The notes: generated by a model not told the origin, from the letters alone. A DNA stretch of 29,477 nt from Streptomyces niger (GCF_000718305.1 NZ_JOFQ01000040.1:1-29477), one strand, 5' to 3'. Positions 7,378 through 15,058 are shown, counted from the stretch's first letter. Made by a program: numbers and translations.

Positions 7378-8051
7378 AGGGACGCGTCCTGGTCGTCGAC
7401 GACGACACCGCACTGGCAGAGATGCTCGGCATCGTGCTGCGCGGCGAAGGCTTTGAACCGTCGTTCGTGTCGGACGGCGACAAGGCGCTCGCCGCGTTCC
7501 GCGAGGCCAAGCCCGACCTTGTACTGCTCGACCTGATGCTGCCCGGACGGGACGGCATCGAGGTGTGCAGGCTGATCCGGGCGGAGTCCGGCGTGCCGAT
7601 CGTCATGCTCACCGCCAAGAGCGACACCGTCGACGTGGTGGTCGGCCTGGAGTCCGGTGCGGACGATTACATCGTCAAGCCGTTCAAGCCCAAGGAGCTG
7701 GTGGCCCGTATCCGGGCGCGGCTGCGGCGGTCCGAGGAGCCTGCGCCGGAGCAGCTGGCCATCGGTGACCTGGTCATCGACGTGGCGGGGCACTCCGTGA
7801 AGCGGGACGGGCAGTCGATAGCGCTGACGCCGCTGGAGTTCGACCTGCTGGTGGCGCTGGCGCGCAAGCCGTGGCAGGTCTTCACCCGCGAGGTGCTGCT
7901 GGAGCAGGTCTGGGGGTACCGCCACGCCGCGGACACCCGGCTGGTGAACGTCCACGTCCAGCGACTCCGCTCGAAGGTCGAGAAGGATCCGGAGCGGCCG
8001 GAGATCGTGGTGACGGTACGCGGCGTCGGCTACAAGGCCGGACCCAGCTGA
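7374..8051 (+). CDS. mtrA: two-component response regulator MtrA (OmpR/PhoB family)
   Basis: This 225-residue regulator has an N-terminal receiver domain (residues 1 to about 115). The acidic pocket is VVDDD (8-11), the phospho-acceptor is Asp53 in LVLLDLMLPG, and the conserved Lys lies in DDYIVKPFKPKEL. A C-terminal winged-helix domain contains LTPLEFDLLVAL and RLVNVHVQRLRSKVE and ends GVGYKAG. With MtrB and LpqB next to it, assignment as MtrA is firm. In actinobacteria MtrA controls cell-wall, division and developmental genes. In Streptomyces it also affects antibiotic and nitrogen genes (literature from memory). The ATG overlaps the mtnA stop codon, and mtrB begins 1 nt after its own stop. 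Confidence 0.97.
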   Translation: MKGRVLVVDDDTALAEMLGIVLRGEGFEPSFVSDGDKALAAFREAKPDLVLLDLMLPGRDGIEVCRLIRAESGVPIVMLTAKSDTVDVVVGLESGADDYIVKPFKPKELVARIRARLRRSEEPAPEQLAIGDLVIDVAGHSVKRDGQSIALTPLEFDLLVALARKPWQVFTREVLLEQVWGYRHAADTRLVNVHVQRLRSKVEKDPERPEIVVTVRGVGYKAGPS

Positions 8052-8052
8052 C

Positions 8053-10254
8053 ATGCCCCGGGACGGTTCGGCTCCGGAGGGGACGCGGGGGCGGGCCGCT
8101 GACACGGCGGACGACATGTCCTTCTTCGAGCGCTTCGTGCGAGGCGGGCAGCAGCTGCTGCCCGACGGGCCCGGCGCCGGGCCCGTCCACCCCGTGCTGC
8201 GTCTCCTCGGCCGCTGGGTGCGCAGGCCGCTGCTGCCCGCGATGCGCCTGTGGCGACGCAACATCCAGCTGCGGGTCGTCGCGACGACCCTGCTGATGTC
8301 GCTCGGCGTGGTGCTGCTGCTCGGCCTCGTGGTCATCGGACAGGTGCGGAACGGCCTGCTGGACGCCAAGCGGCAGGCCGCGCAGAGTCAGGCCGCTGGC
8401 GGGTTCGCCGTGGCGCAGCAGATGGCCGACGGCGCCGGTGACAGCCGCGGGGACGACGCCCAGCGGACCGGTAATCGCGGCGCGCAGGACTCCGCGACCT
8501 GGCTCACCAGCCTGGTCGAGCAGCTCGCCAGTGGTGGGCAGGGCGTGTTCTCGGTGGTCGCGCTGAGCTCGGACTCCGCCGTCGAGCAGCCCTTCGTGGA
8601 CGACAGCCCCGGCGTCCGCGGCCCGCGCGCCTCGGGCGACGTCGACCCGGAGCGCAGCGTGCCCACCGAGATGCGCCGGAAGCTGGACGAGAACGGCGGC
8701 ACGTACCGCGAGTACACCCAGATCAAGCGGGTGGGTTCGGACGAGGGCGAGCCGGCGCTGGTCATCGGCAAGCGCCTGGACGACGTCAACAGCAACCCGT
8801 ACCAGCTCTACTACCTGTTCTCCTTCAGCCAGGAGGAGAAGTCGCTCAGCCTGGTCAAGGGCACCCTCGCCACCGCCGGGGTCTTCGTGGTGGTGCTGCT
8901 CGGCGCGATCGCCTGGCTGGTCGTACGGCAGGTCGTCACCCCCGTACGGATGGCCGCGGGGATCTCCGAGCGGCTGGCGGCGGGGCTGCTGCAGGAGCGG
9001 ATGAAGGTCACCGGCGAGGACGACATCGCGCGGCTGGGTGAATCGTTCAACAAGATGGCGCAGAACCTCCAGAGCAAGATCCAGCAGCTGGAGGCGCTCT
9101 CCCGGATGCAGCGCCGCTTCGTGTCCGACGTGTCGCACGAGCTGCGGACGCCGCTGACGACCGTACGGATGGCCGCCGACCTCATCCACGACGCGCGCGA
9201 GGATTTCGACCCCGCCACCGCACGCTCGGCGGAGCTGCTGCGCGGCCAGCTGGACCGGTTCGAGTCGCTGCTGGCGGACCTGCTGGAGATCAGCCGGTTC
9301 GACGCGGGCGCCGCCGCGCTGGAGGCCGAGCCGATCGACCTGCGGGACGTCGTCCACCGGGTCATCGAGGGCGCCGAGCCGCTGGCCGAGGCCAAGGGCA
9401 GCCGCGTCATCGTGCGCGGCGCCGAGTACCCGGTGGTCGCGGAGGCGGACTCCCGGCGGGTGGAACGGGTGCTGCGGAACCTGGTGGTCAACGCCGTGGA
9501 GCACGGTGAGGGCCGGGACATCGTCGTCCGCCTGGCCTCGGCCGGCGGGCGCAGCGGCGGCGCGGTGGCCGTCGCGGTACGGGACTACGGCGTCGGGCTC
9601 CGACCCGGCGAGGCGACGCGGGTCTTCAACCGGTTCTGGCGCGCCGACCCGGCCCGGGCGCGGACGACCGGCGGCACGGGCCTCGGCCTGTCGATCGCGG
9701 TCGAGGACGCGCGCCTGCACGGCGGCTGGCTCCAGGCGTGGGGCGAGCCGAGCGGCGGCTCGCAGTTCCGGCTGACGCTGCCGCGTACGGCCGGTGAGGC
9801 GCTGCGCGGTTCGCCGATTCCGCTGGAGCCGGAGGACTCACGGCGCAACCGCGCCCGTAGCCGTGCGGCGGGGCACCGCGCCATCGAGGCACGCAAGCCC
9901 ACGGTCACGGTGCCGGCCCAGGCCGGCAACGGTGCCGAAGCGCCCTCCGGGGGGAACGGGGCCGCGGGCAACGGGAGTGCGCCCCACGGGAGCGCCGCGC
10001 ACCACGGGGCCGGCGCCCACCGCGGAGCGCCGCACAACGGAGACGCGACCCAGACGGATCAGACGGACCAGACGGACCAGACGGACCAGACGGAGGGGCA
10101 TCGAGGTGCCGACTCCGACGGGGCGGCCGAGGCCCGGGTGCGTACGGATGCGCCCGTCCGGACCGACTCCCGTGCGCACCCGGACGCCCACCCCCGTAGG
10201 GGCGAGGGCGGGAACGGCCAGGAACAGGAGGGCGGGCCTCGTGACCGGCGCTGA
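8053..10254 (+). CDS. mtrB: sensor histidine kinase MtrB
   Basis: This 733-residue membrane kinase has a cytoplasmic N-terminus and a transmembrane helix at about residues 73-98. An extracytoplasmic sensor region follows (about 99-268), then a second helix (about 270-292) and a HAMP domain. The phospho-acceptor His362 lies in SDVSHELRTPLTTVRMA. The ATPase domain contains an N box (VLRNLVVNAVEHG), a G1 box (VRDYGVGL) and GTGLGLSIAVEDARLHGG. It phosphorylates MtrA. The last ~150 residues are an unusual hydrophilic, low-complexity tail rich in Gly, Ala, His, Thr and Asp, including a QTD tandem repeat. This makes the protein longer than mycobacterial MtrB. The start ATG lies 1 nt after mtrA, and the end overlaps lpqB by 14 nt. 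Confidence 0.96.
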   Translation: MPRDGSAPEGTRGRAADTADDMSFFERFVRGGQQLLPDGPGAGPVHPVLRLLGRWVRRPLLPAMRLWRRNIQLRVVATTLLMSLGVVLLLGLVVIGQVRNGLLDAKRQAAQSQAAGGFAVAQQMADGAGDSRGDDAQRTGNRGAQDSATWLTSLVEQLASGGQGVFSVVALSSDSAVEQPFVDDSPGVRGPRASGDVDPERSVPTEMRRKLDENGGTYREYTQIKRVGSDEGEPALVIGKRLDDVNSNPYQLYYLFSFSQEEKSLSLVKGTLATAGVFVVVLLGAIAWLVVRQVVTPVRMAAGISERLAAGLLQERMKVTGEDDIARLGESFNKMAQNLQSKIQQLEALSRMQRRFVSDVSHELRTPLTTVRMAADLIHDAREDFDPATARSAELLRGQLDRFESLLADLLEISRFDAGAAALEAEPIDLRDVVHRVIEGAEPLAEAKGSRVIVRGAEYPVVAEADSRRVERVLRNLVVNAVEHGEGRDIVVRLASAGGRSGGAVAVAVRDYGVGLRPGEATRVFNRFWRADPARARTTGGTGLGLSIAVEDARLHGGWLQAWGEPSGGSQFRLTLPRTAGEALRGSPIPLEPEDSRRNRARSRAAGHRAIEARKPTVTVPAQAGNGAEAPSGGNGAAGNGSAPHGSAAHHGAGAHRGAPHNGDATQTDQTDQTDQTDQTEGHRGADSDGAAEARVRTDAPVRTDSRAHPDAHPRRGEGGNGQEQEGGPRDRR
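10051..10095 (+). repeat. 9-nt minisatellite (Gln-Thr-Asp repeats) in mtrB
   Basis: There are five consecutive copies of CAGACGGAC, with single-base variants in the first (ending GAT) and the last (ending GAG). They encode QTD four times and QTE once. The repeat lies in the disordered C-terminal tail of MtrB, beyond the kinase domain. The unit keeps the reading frame. Confidence 0.95.
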
Positions 10255-12109
10255 ACGGAGGCGCGACGGAGCGCGGTGCGGTGGACGGCTGCGCGGGACC
10301 CGAGCCCATACGGTCGCGATGCTCGCGGCCGGGGCGGTACTGCTGGCCGGGTGTGCGTCGATGCCGGACAGCGGCGAGTCGCAGCCGGTCGACCAGGCCT
10401 CGCGCGCGGATGCCGACTCGCAGGTGCGGGTCTACGGCGTGCCGCCGCAGGACGGTGCGCAGCCGACCGACATCGTGCGTGGCTTCCTCGACGCGCTGAC
10501 CAGTGACGAGGCCAATCTGCGCACCGCCAAGCAGTACCTGGCCGCGCAGGCCCGTAAGGAGTGGCAGCCCTTCGCGACCACGAAGGTGCTCCAGGAGCGG
10601 CCCAAGGCCACTACGGAGGGCAGCCCGTCCAACCGTGAGGACGCCAAGGGCTTCACCGTCACGCTCGTGGGCACGCAGGTGGCCACCGTGGACCGCAAGC
10701 ACGCCTACACGCCTCAGGAGAAGGCGTACAGGGAGACGATGCACCTGACCCGGGAGAACGGGCAGTGGCGCATCGACCGGCTGCCGAACGGCCTGGTGCT
10801 CGGCCTGCCGGACTTCCAGCGCATCTATCAGCCGGTCAACAAGTACTACTTCGCGGCCTACAAGTCCGAGGCCGGGGAGCCGCGGGCGGGCAGGAACGTG
10901 CTCGTCGCCGACCCCGTGTACCTCCGGCAGCGGATAGACCCCGTCACGGCCAGCGTGAACGCGCTGCTGCAGGGGCCCACCAACTGGCTGGACAAGGTGG
11001 CGACGTCGGCCTTCCCGAAGGGCACGCGCGTCACCCGCCCCACCCTCACGCTGGACGACTCCAACGCGCTGCGGGTGCGGCTCGGCAAGCAGGCCGCCGG
11101 GGTCGAGACAGGCCAGTGCCAACGGATGGCCGCCCAGGTGCTCTTCACGGTGCAGGGCATGGCGCGCGCTTCGAAGGTCAGCGAGGTGGAGCTGCAGGAC
11201 GAGGACGGCGACTCCCTGTGCAGCCTGAAGCAGCAGGAAGCGGTCGACGGGTTCGCGCAGCAGGCCCGGGCGCGCCACACGGCGCTGGAGTACTACATCG
11301 ACGGTGACCACCGGGTGGTCAGCATGACGGACTCCGTGACCGACGCGACGCCCGTGCCGGGACCGCTGGGCACGGGGAAGATCGCGCTGCGCTCCGTGGG
11401 TGTCGCGCACGGGGAGACCACCGCGGCGGGCGTCTCCCTCAACGGCCGCGCGCTGTACGTCGCCGACCTGGACGACAAGGCCGACCGTGCCGAGGTACGG
11501 CTGCGCAGCAAGGCGAAGAACGAGGCCGACGGGCTGACCGCGCCGAGCTGGGACGGTCTGGGAGACCTGTGGATCGCCGACCGGGACGACGACGGGTCGC
11601 GGCTGCTGCGGCTCCGGTCGGGCAAGGGCGAACCGCAGGAGGTCGCGGTGCCCGGACTCGGCAAGCGGCGCATCAAGGCGATCAGGGTGGCGTCGGACGG
11701 CATCCGGATCGCGATGCTCATCGAGGACAAGGGGCGGACGACTCTGCAGCTCGGCCGGGTGGAGCGGGGCGGTACGGCGATGAATCCCAAGCTGTCCGTC
11801 GAGGCGCTGCGCCCGATAGCGCCGCAGCTGGAGGATGTGGTGGCCGCCTCCTGGGCCGGCGACAGCCGGCTGGTCGTGGTCGGCAGGGAATCCGGCGGTG
11901 TGCAGCAGATGCAGTTCATGGAGACGGACGGTTCGGCGTCCAACACGCAGACGCTCCCCGGCGTGAACGGCGTCGAGTCGGTCGCGGCGTCGGAGGACGA
12001 GAGTCGGCCACTGATCGCGGACGCGGACGAGGGCATCGTCCGACTGCCGCTGGACGCGAACTGGAAGACGGTGGCGACGCGAGGTACGGCACCGGTCTAC
12101 CCCGGGTGA
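10241..12109 (+). CDS. lpqB: lipoprotein LpqB (MtrB-associated)
   Basis: This 622-residue secreted lipoprotein has a charged N-terminus, then a hydrophobic signal (about residues 24-36) and a lipobox LLAGC with Cys38 as the lipidated residue. The middle holds a GerMN-type domain (about residues 200-350, including PVTASVNALLQGPTNWL). The C-terminal half looks like a beta-propeller-like LpqB domain. In mycobacteria LpqB binds the external domain of MtrB and modulates MtrA signalling (literature from memory); the gene order here supports the same partnership. The GTG at 10241 is chosen because it gives a complete lipoprotein signal and follows the usual mtrB/lpqB overlap (14 nt). A direct repeat spans its stop codon (12101-12141). 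Confidence 0.95.
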   Translation: MTGAERRRDGARCGGRLRGTRAHTVAMLAAGAVLLAGCASMPDSGESQPVDQASRADADSQVRVYGVPPQDGAQPTDIVRGFLDALTSDEANLRTAKQYLAAQARKEWQPFATTKVLQERPKATTEGSPSNREDAKGFTVTLVGTQVATVDRKHAYTPQEKAYRETMHLTRENGQWRIDRLPNGLVLGLPDFQRIYQPVNKYYFAAYKSEAGEPRAGRNVLVADPVYLRQRIDPVTASVNALLQGPTNWLDKVATSAFPKGTRVTRPTLTLDDSNALRVRLGKQAAGVETGQCQRMAAQVLFTVQGMARASKVSEVELQDEDGDSLCSLKQQEAVDGFAQQARARHTALEYYIDGDHRVVSMTDSVTDATPVPGPLGTGKIALRSVGVAHGETTAAGVSLNGRALYVADLDDKADRAEVRLRSKAKNEADGLTAPSWDGLGDLWIADRDDDGSRLLRLRSGKGEPQEVAVPGLGKRRIKAIRVASDGIRIAMLIEDKGRTTLQLGRVERGGTAMNPKLSVEALRPIAPQLEDVVAASWAGDSRLVVVGRESGGVQQMQFMETDGSASNTQTLPGVNGVESVAASEDESRPLIADADEGIVRLPLDANWKTVATRGTAPVYPG

Positions 12110-12141
12110 CCGGGGCGTGCTGCCCGGGCTGACCGGGGTGC
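12101..12141 (+). repeat. direct repeat spanning the lpqB stop codon
   Basis: CCCGGGTGACCGGGGCGTGC (12101-12120) contains the lpqB TGA. It is repeated as CCCGGGCTGACCGGGGTGC (12123-12141), with one base inserted and one deleted. The copies start 22 nt apart. Both are GC-rich and contain CCCGGG palindromes, so they could also fold as part of a weak terminator. Confidence 0.75.
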
Positions 12142-12284
12142 GGCAGGGAGCGTGGCGCGGCGTCTCCCGAGCCGACGTGGGGCGTGTTCCCTGCCCTGCC
12201 GCCGCCCGTTCCCTCCGGCCGCCGTCACCCGTTTCCGCAGGTGAAGCGTCGGCGCCACGGCACGGCGTCGCCCGCCCAGCGAAG

Positions 12285-12293
12285 TTATCCACA
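12285..12293 (+). promoter_or_regulatory. DnaA box (TTATCCACA)
   Basis: This is an exact match to the classical DnaA box TTATCCACA, 40 nt upstream of the comF start in the 223-nt lpqB-comF gap. Streptomyces DnaA prefers TTGTCCACA, but this form is a close variant. A single box suggests a regulatory or DnaA-titration site, not an origin. No other good box was noticed nearby. Confidence 0.5.
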
Positions 12294-12332
12294 GGGGTGG
12301 TGGGGCGGCGGCAGGGGCGGGACAGTGGAGGT

Positions 12333-13055
12333 ATGCGGGGGTTGTGGCGAGAATTCGCCGGGCTGGTTCTGCCGGTCGGCTGCGCGGGATGCGGCAGGCC
12401 GCGGACGGAGCTCTGCGAGGAATGCGCGCGGTCGCTGTGCGCCGAGGGCGGACAGGCGGCCGGGAGGCGGCGTGGGCCGCGCCGGGTGCGGCCGAGTCCG
12501 GCGCCGCCGGGGCTGCCGCGGGTGTACGCGGCCGCCGCGTACGCCGATGCCGTACGAGCGATTCTCCTCGCGCACAAGGAGCGGGGCGCGCTGGTTCTGG
12601 CCGCTCCATTGGGCCGGGCGCTGGCAGGGGCCGTACGGGGCCTGCGGCCGGGCTCCGGACCGCTGCTGCTGATACCCGTGCCGTCCGCTCCGCGCGCGGT
12701 GGCCGGGCGGGGCCACGACCCGGTGCGGCGGATCGCCCTGGCGGCGGCGCGGGAGCTGCGTCGCGGCGGGACCGGGGCGCGGGTGCTGGCGGCCCTGCGG
12801 CAGCGGCGGACGGTGATCGATCAGGCGGGTCTCGGTGCGCGGCAACGGCAGCTGAATCTGGCCGGTGCCCTGGAGGTCGTCGGTGGTGGCGGGCGGCTGC
12901 TGCGCGACGGACGGGTGGTGCTGGTGGACGATCTGATGACCACCGGAGCGTCGCTGGCCGAGGCCGCGCGGGCGGTCGGAGAGGCGGGAGGGAGAGTAGC
13001 GGGAGCGGCCGTCGTGGCGGCCTCGCCCAGCGCTTTCGAAATCAACTGGAACTGA
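12333..13055 (+). CDS. comF: ComF-family phosphoribosyltransferase-like protein
   Basis: This 240-residue protein has an N-terminal zinc-ribbon motif (Cys17-x2-Cys20 and Cys28-x2-Cys31) and a C-terminal type I phosphoribosyltransferase fold. The PRPP loop reads VLVDDLMTTGAS at about residues 195-207. Family members take part in DNA uptake in competent bacteria; the role in Streptomyces is unknown. ATG 12333 gives the usual N-terminus, but the GGAGG lies almost directly against it (1-2 nt). A TTG at 12342, with about 10 nt spacing, may therefore be the real start. The 223-nt gap to lpqB carries a DnaA box, so comF may have its own promoter. Confidence 0.9.
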   Translation: MRGLWREFAGLVLPVGCAGCGRPRTELCEECARSLCAEGGQAAGRRRGPRRVRPSPAPPGLPRVYAAAAYADAVRAILLAHKERGALVLAAPLGRALAGAVRGLRPGSGPLLLIPVPSAPRAVAGRGHDPVRRIALAAARELRRGGTGARVLAALRQRRTVIDQAGLGARQRQLNLAGALEVVGGGGRLLRDGRVVLVDDLMTTGASLAEAARAVGEAGGRVAGAAVVAASPSAFEINWN

Positions 13056-13110
13056 CCGAGAAAATTCATCGTTGCAGGTACTGAGGGCAAAAAATCACCC
13101 AAACGGAGCT

Positions 13111-13127
13111 ACCCCCCAGGAGGGGGT
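13111..13127 (+). terminator. possible comF terminator hairpin
   Basis: ACCCCC (13111-13116) and GGGGGT (13122-13127) form a 6-bp stem with a CAGGA loop, 55 nt after the comF stop. There is no U-run. It could also be a leader element of hpf. Confidence 0.35.
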
Positions 13128-13200
13128 GCCGACAACCTACGAGGCGAGCTATGTTCGGTTGTGAGGACTTGGCAGACGCTTTGCCTCGAATGCCGGTTAG

Positions 13201-13356
13201 GTGCGGTTCCTGGCGCCGGCAGAGATGCTGAAAACGGCTGGAGTGGAGTCCGGGTACGTGGGGGAGAAGGAGGTGAAAGTCGCCAAGTCCGAGGCTTCGG
13301 CACTTGCCGGGGCCTGGTGCAAGAAGGCATCACCTCGCTCGCACCGGGCGGAGTGA
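13201..13356 (+). CDS. candidate small ORF in the hpf leader (unrecognised)
   Basis: An open frame runs from GTG 13201 (after an in-frame TAG at 13198) to TGA 13354-13356, giving 51 residues. An internal ATG at 13225 would give 43. The peptide contains EVKVAKSEASALAGAWCKK and matches nothing I know. G/C by codon position is roughly 67/53/78%, which follows the coding pattern of this genome but with a weaker third-position bias than true neighbours. There is no convincing ribosome site before either start. It ends 19 nt before the hpf GTG, so it could be a leader peptide or translationally coupled to hpf. The same DNA also folds into stems, so a non-coding reading is equally possible. Confidence 0.25.
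   Translation: MRFLAPAEMLKTAGVESGYVGEKEVKVAKSEASALAGAWCKKASPRSHRAE
13270..13336 (+). ncRNA. possible cis-regulatory RNA structure before hpf
   Basis: A 7-bp closing stem, GAGGTGA (13270-13276) with TCACCTC (13330-13336), encloses a hairpin at 13284-13306 (CAAGT, CCGA / TCGG, ACTTG, loop GGCT, one bulged C). An alternative stem, CTTGC (13303-13307) with GCAAG (13319-13323), would compete for the same bases. The closing stem would hide the AAGGAGG at 13267-13273. Mutually exclusive stems suggest a switch, but this is hand-folding only. Confidence 0.3.
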
Positions 13357-13375
13357 TCCGGGAACGGAGTTCTGC

Positions 13376-14071
13376 GTGGACATCGTCGTCAAGGGCCGCA
13401 AGACCGAAGTGCCCGAGCGGTTCCGGAAGCACGTGGCCGAGAAGCTGAAGCTGGACAAGGTGCAGAAGCTCGACGGCAAGGTGATCAGCCTCGACGTCGA
13501 GGTGTCCAAGGAGCCCAACCCGCGGCAGGCCGACCGTTCCGACCGGGTGGAGATCACTCTCCACTCCCGTGGCCCGGTGGTCCGGGCCGAGGCGGCCGCC
13601 GCCGACCCGTACGCCGCGCTCGATCTGGCCACGGCCAAGCTCGAGGCGCGTCTCCGTAAGCAGCACGACAAGCGACACTCGCGGCGCGGCAGCGGACGCA
13701 TCCCGGCCAGCGACGTGGCCGTCAGCGTCCCGGACGCGGCGCGGCTCAACACCAACGGCGAACTGGCCGGCCAGGAATCCTCCGAGGAGGAACAGGTGCC
13801 GACCACCCGGATCGGGTCGCTGGAGGTTCAGGGCGAAGGTCCCCTGATCGTCCGCGAGAAGACCCACTCCGCGGCACCGATGACCCTCGACCAGGCGCTC
13901 TATGAGATGGAGTTGGTCGGACACGACTTCTACCTCTTCGTCGATGCCGATACCAAGCAGCCGAGCGTGGTCTACCGGAGGCACGCGTACGACTACGGCG
14001 TCATCCGTCTGAACTCCGATCCGTTCGCGGACGGAGCGCCCACCGGAGCCGGTGGGGCGCTCGGCGGCTGA
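13376..14071 (+). CDS. hpf: long-form ribosome hibernation-promoting factor
   Basis: This 231-residue protein has an N-terminal RaiA/HPF ribosome-binding domain (residues 1 to about 105, starting VDIVVKGRKTEVPERF). A linker follows, then the C-terminal dimerisation domain of long-form HPF (about 155-212, including MTLDQALYEMELVGHDFYLF). Long HPF dimerises 70S ribosomes into inactive 100S particles during stress or stationary phase. The GTG at 13376 gives the family N-terminus and is preceded by a GGAACGGAG ribosome site. The gene stands alone between comF and a strong terminator at 14084-14111. The 320-nt leader suggests its own regulation. Confidence 0.95.
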   Translation: MDIVVKGRKTEVPERFRKHVAEKLKLDKVQKLDGKVISLDVEVSKEPNPRQADRSDRVEITLHSRGPVVRAEAAAADPYAALDLATAKLEARLRKQHDKRHSRRGSGRIPASDVAVSVPDAARLNTNGELAGQESSEEEQVPTTRIGSLEVQGEGPLIVREKTHSAAPMTLDQALYEMELVGHDFYLFVDADTKQPSVVYRRHAYDYGVIRLNSDPFADGAPTGAGGALGG

Positions 14072-14083
14072 GACCACCGACGA

Positions 14084-14111
14084 GGCGCCCCCGGCGTGCG
14101 CCGGGGGCGCC
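14084..14111 (+). terminator. hpf intrinsic terminator
   Basis: A perfect 12-bp stem, GGCGCCCCCGGC (14084-14095) and GCCGGGGGCGCC (14100-14111), with a GTGC loop lies 12 nt after the hpf stop codon. It is followed by ATTGTGG, not a U-run. Confidence 0.85.
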
Positions 14112-14143
14112 ATTGTGGCCGCTGTGAGCAGGAGTTGAGACCG

Positions 14144-14149
14144 TATAGT
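14144..14149 (+). promoter_or_regulatory. possible -10 element upstream of the orphan response regulator
   Basis: TATAGT is a good -10 match in otherwise GC-rich DNA, about 150 nt upstream of the response-regulator start. The best -35 at normal spacing (CTGTGA, 14122-14127, 16 nt away) is weak. The call rests mostly on the -10. Confidence 0.3.
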
Positions 14150-14302
14150 GTCTGTGCGGCCAGGTGTTGGGACACGAAGTGCGACATGCCGGAGAGACGG
14201 TTTGTGTATGGCGCTGATCGGGCTGGCCGTAGCGGGCTGTTGTCAACCAGCCTTATGACCAAACTCAGGCCTTCCGGGCCGAGTAGTTGACGGGGAGGAA
14301 CG

Positions 14303-15058
14303 ATGGGGGACAGCTTCGGGCCCGTGCGCAACGAAGCGGACGAGGACGGCGTCGGCATGGCCGACGGTGTCGGCTCGGGTGCGACCGCGCCCCGCAAGGA
14401 GCCGATCAGAGTCCTGGTGGTCGACGACCACGCACTCTTCCGGCGTGGCCTGGAAATCGTGCTGGCCCAGGAAGAGGACATCCAGGTCGTCGGTGAGGCC
14501 GGGGACGGCGCCGAGGCCGTGGACAAGGCCGCCGACCTGCTGCCGGACATCGTGCTGATGGACGTCCGCATGCCGCGGCGGGGCGGTATCGAGGCCTGCA
14601 CCTCCATCAAGGAAGTGGCCCCCAGCGCGAAGATCATCATGCTGACGATCAGCGACGAGGAGGCCGACCTCTACGACGCGATCAAGGCCGGGGCCACGGG
14701 CTATCTCCTCAAGGAGATCTCCACCGACGAGGTGGCCACGGCGATTCGCGCGGTCGCGGACGGCCAGTCGCAGATCAGTCCCTCCATGGCGTCCAAACTG
14801 CTCACCGAGTTCAAGTCGATGATCCAGCGGACGGACGAGCGACGGCTCGTCCCCGCGCCGCGCCTCACCGACCGTGAGCTGGAGGTGCTCAAGCTCGTCG
14901 CCACGGGGATGAACAACCGCGACATCGCCAAGGAGCTGTTCATCTCCGAGAACACCGTGAAGAACCACGTGCGCAACATCCTGGAGAAGCTGCAGCTGCA
15001 CTCCCGGATGGAAGCGGTGGTCTACGCGATGCGCGAGAAGATCCTGGAGATCCGGTAG
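14303..15058 (+). CDS. orphan LuxR/NarL-family response regulator
   Basis: This 251-residue regulator has a ~34-residue N-terminal extension. A receiver domain follows, with VLVVDDHALFRRGL (acidic pair Asp41-Asp42), phospho-acceptor Asp87 in IVLMDVRMP, and the conserved Lys in GYLLKEIS. A C-terminal LuxR-type helix-turn-helix lies at about residues 193-250 (LTDRELEVLKLVATGMNNRDIA, ENTVKNHVRNIL). The ATG at 14303 is supported by GGGAGGAACG directly upstream; a later ATG at 14357 would remove most of the extension. No histidine kinase gene is adjacent, so the partner is unknown. The gene stands between the hpf terminator and a convergent minus-strand gene. The call as a DNA-binding regulator is firm; its targets are unknown. 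Confidence 0.93.
   Translation: MGDSFGPVRNEADEDGVGMADGVGSGATAPRKEPIRVLVVDDHALFRRGLEIVLAQEEDIQVVGEAGDGAEAVDKAADLLPDIVLMDVRMPRRGGIEACTSIKEVAPSAKIIMLTISDEEADLYDAIKAGATGYLLKEISTDEVATAIRAVADGQSQISPSMASKLLTEFKSMIQRTDERRLVPAPRLTDRELEVLKLVATGMNNRDIAKELFISENTVKNHVRNILEKLQLHSRMEAVVYAMREKILEIR

Larger units (their letters stand above)
13056..13375 (+). other. 320-nt hpf leader region
   Basis: This gap holds several things. An A-rich stretch follows comF. A hairpin, ACCCCC-CAGGA-GGGGGT (13111-13127), could end comF transcription. A candidate small ORF lies at 13201-13356. A set of nested and competing stems lies at 13270-13336. I see no convincing standard -35/-10 pair; TATGTT at 13150-13155 is a possible -10. 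A leader this long before a ribosome-hibernation gene suggests post-transcriptional control. Confidence 0.5.

Noticed and set aside
13111..13127. Ribosome site (AGGAGGGGG) for a gene at about 13130
   Set aside because: No start codon with a meaningful open frame follows at proper spacing. The sequence is better seen as the arm of a hairpin.
13243..13257. SigB-type promoter with GGGTAC at 13252-13257 before hpf
   Set aside because: The -10-like hexamer is perfect, but no GNNT/GTTT -35 lies 14-16 nt upstream.
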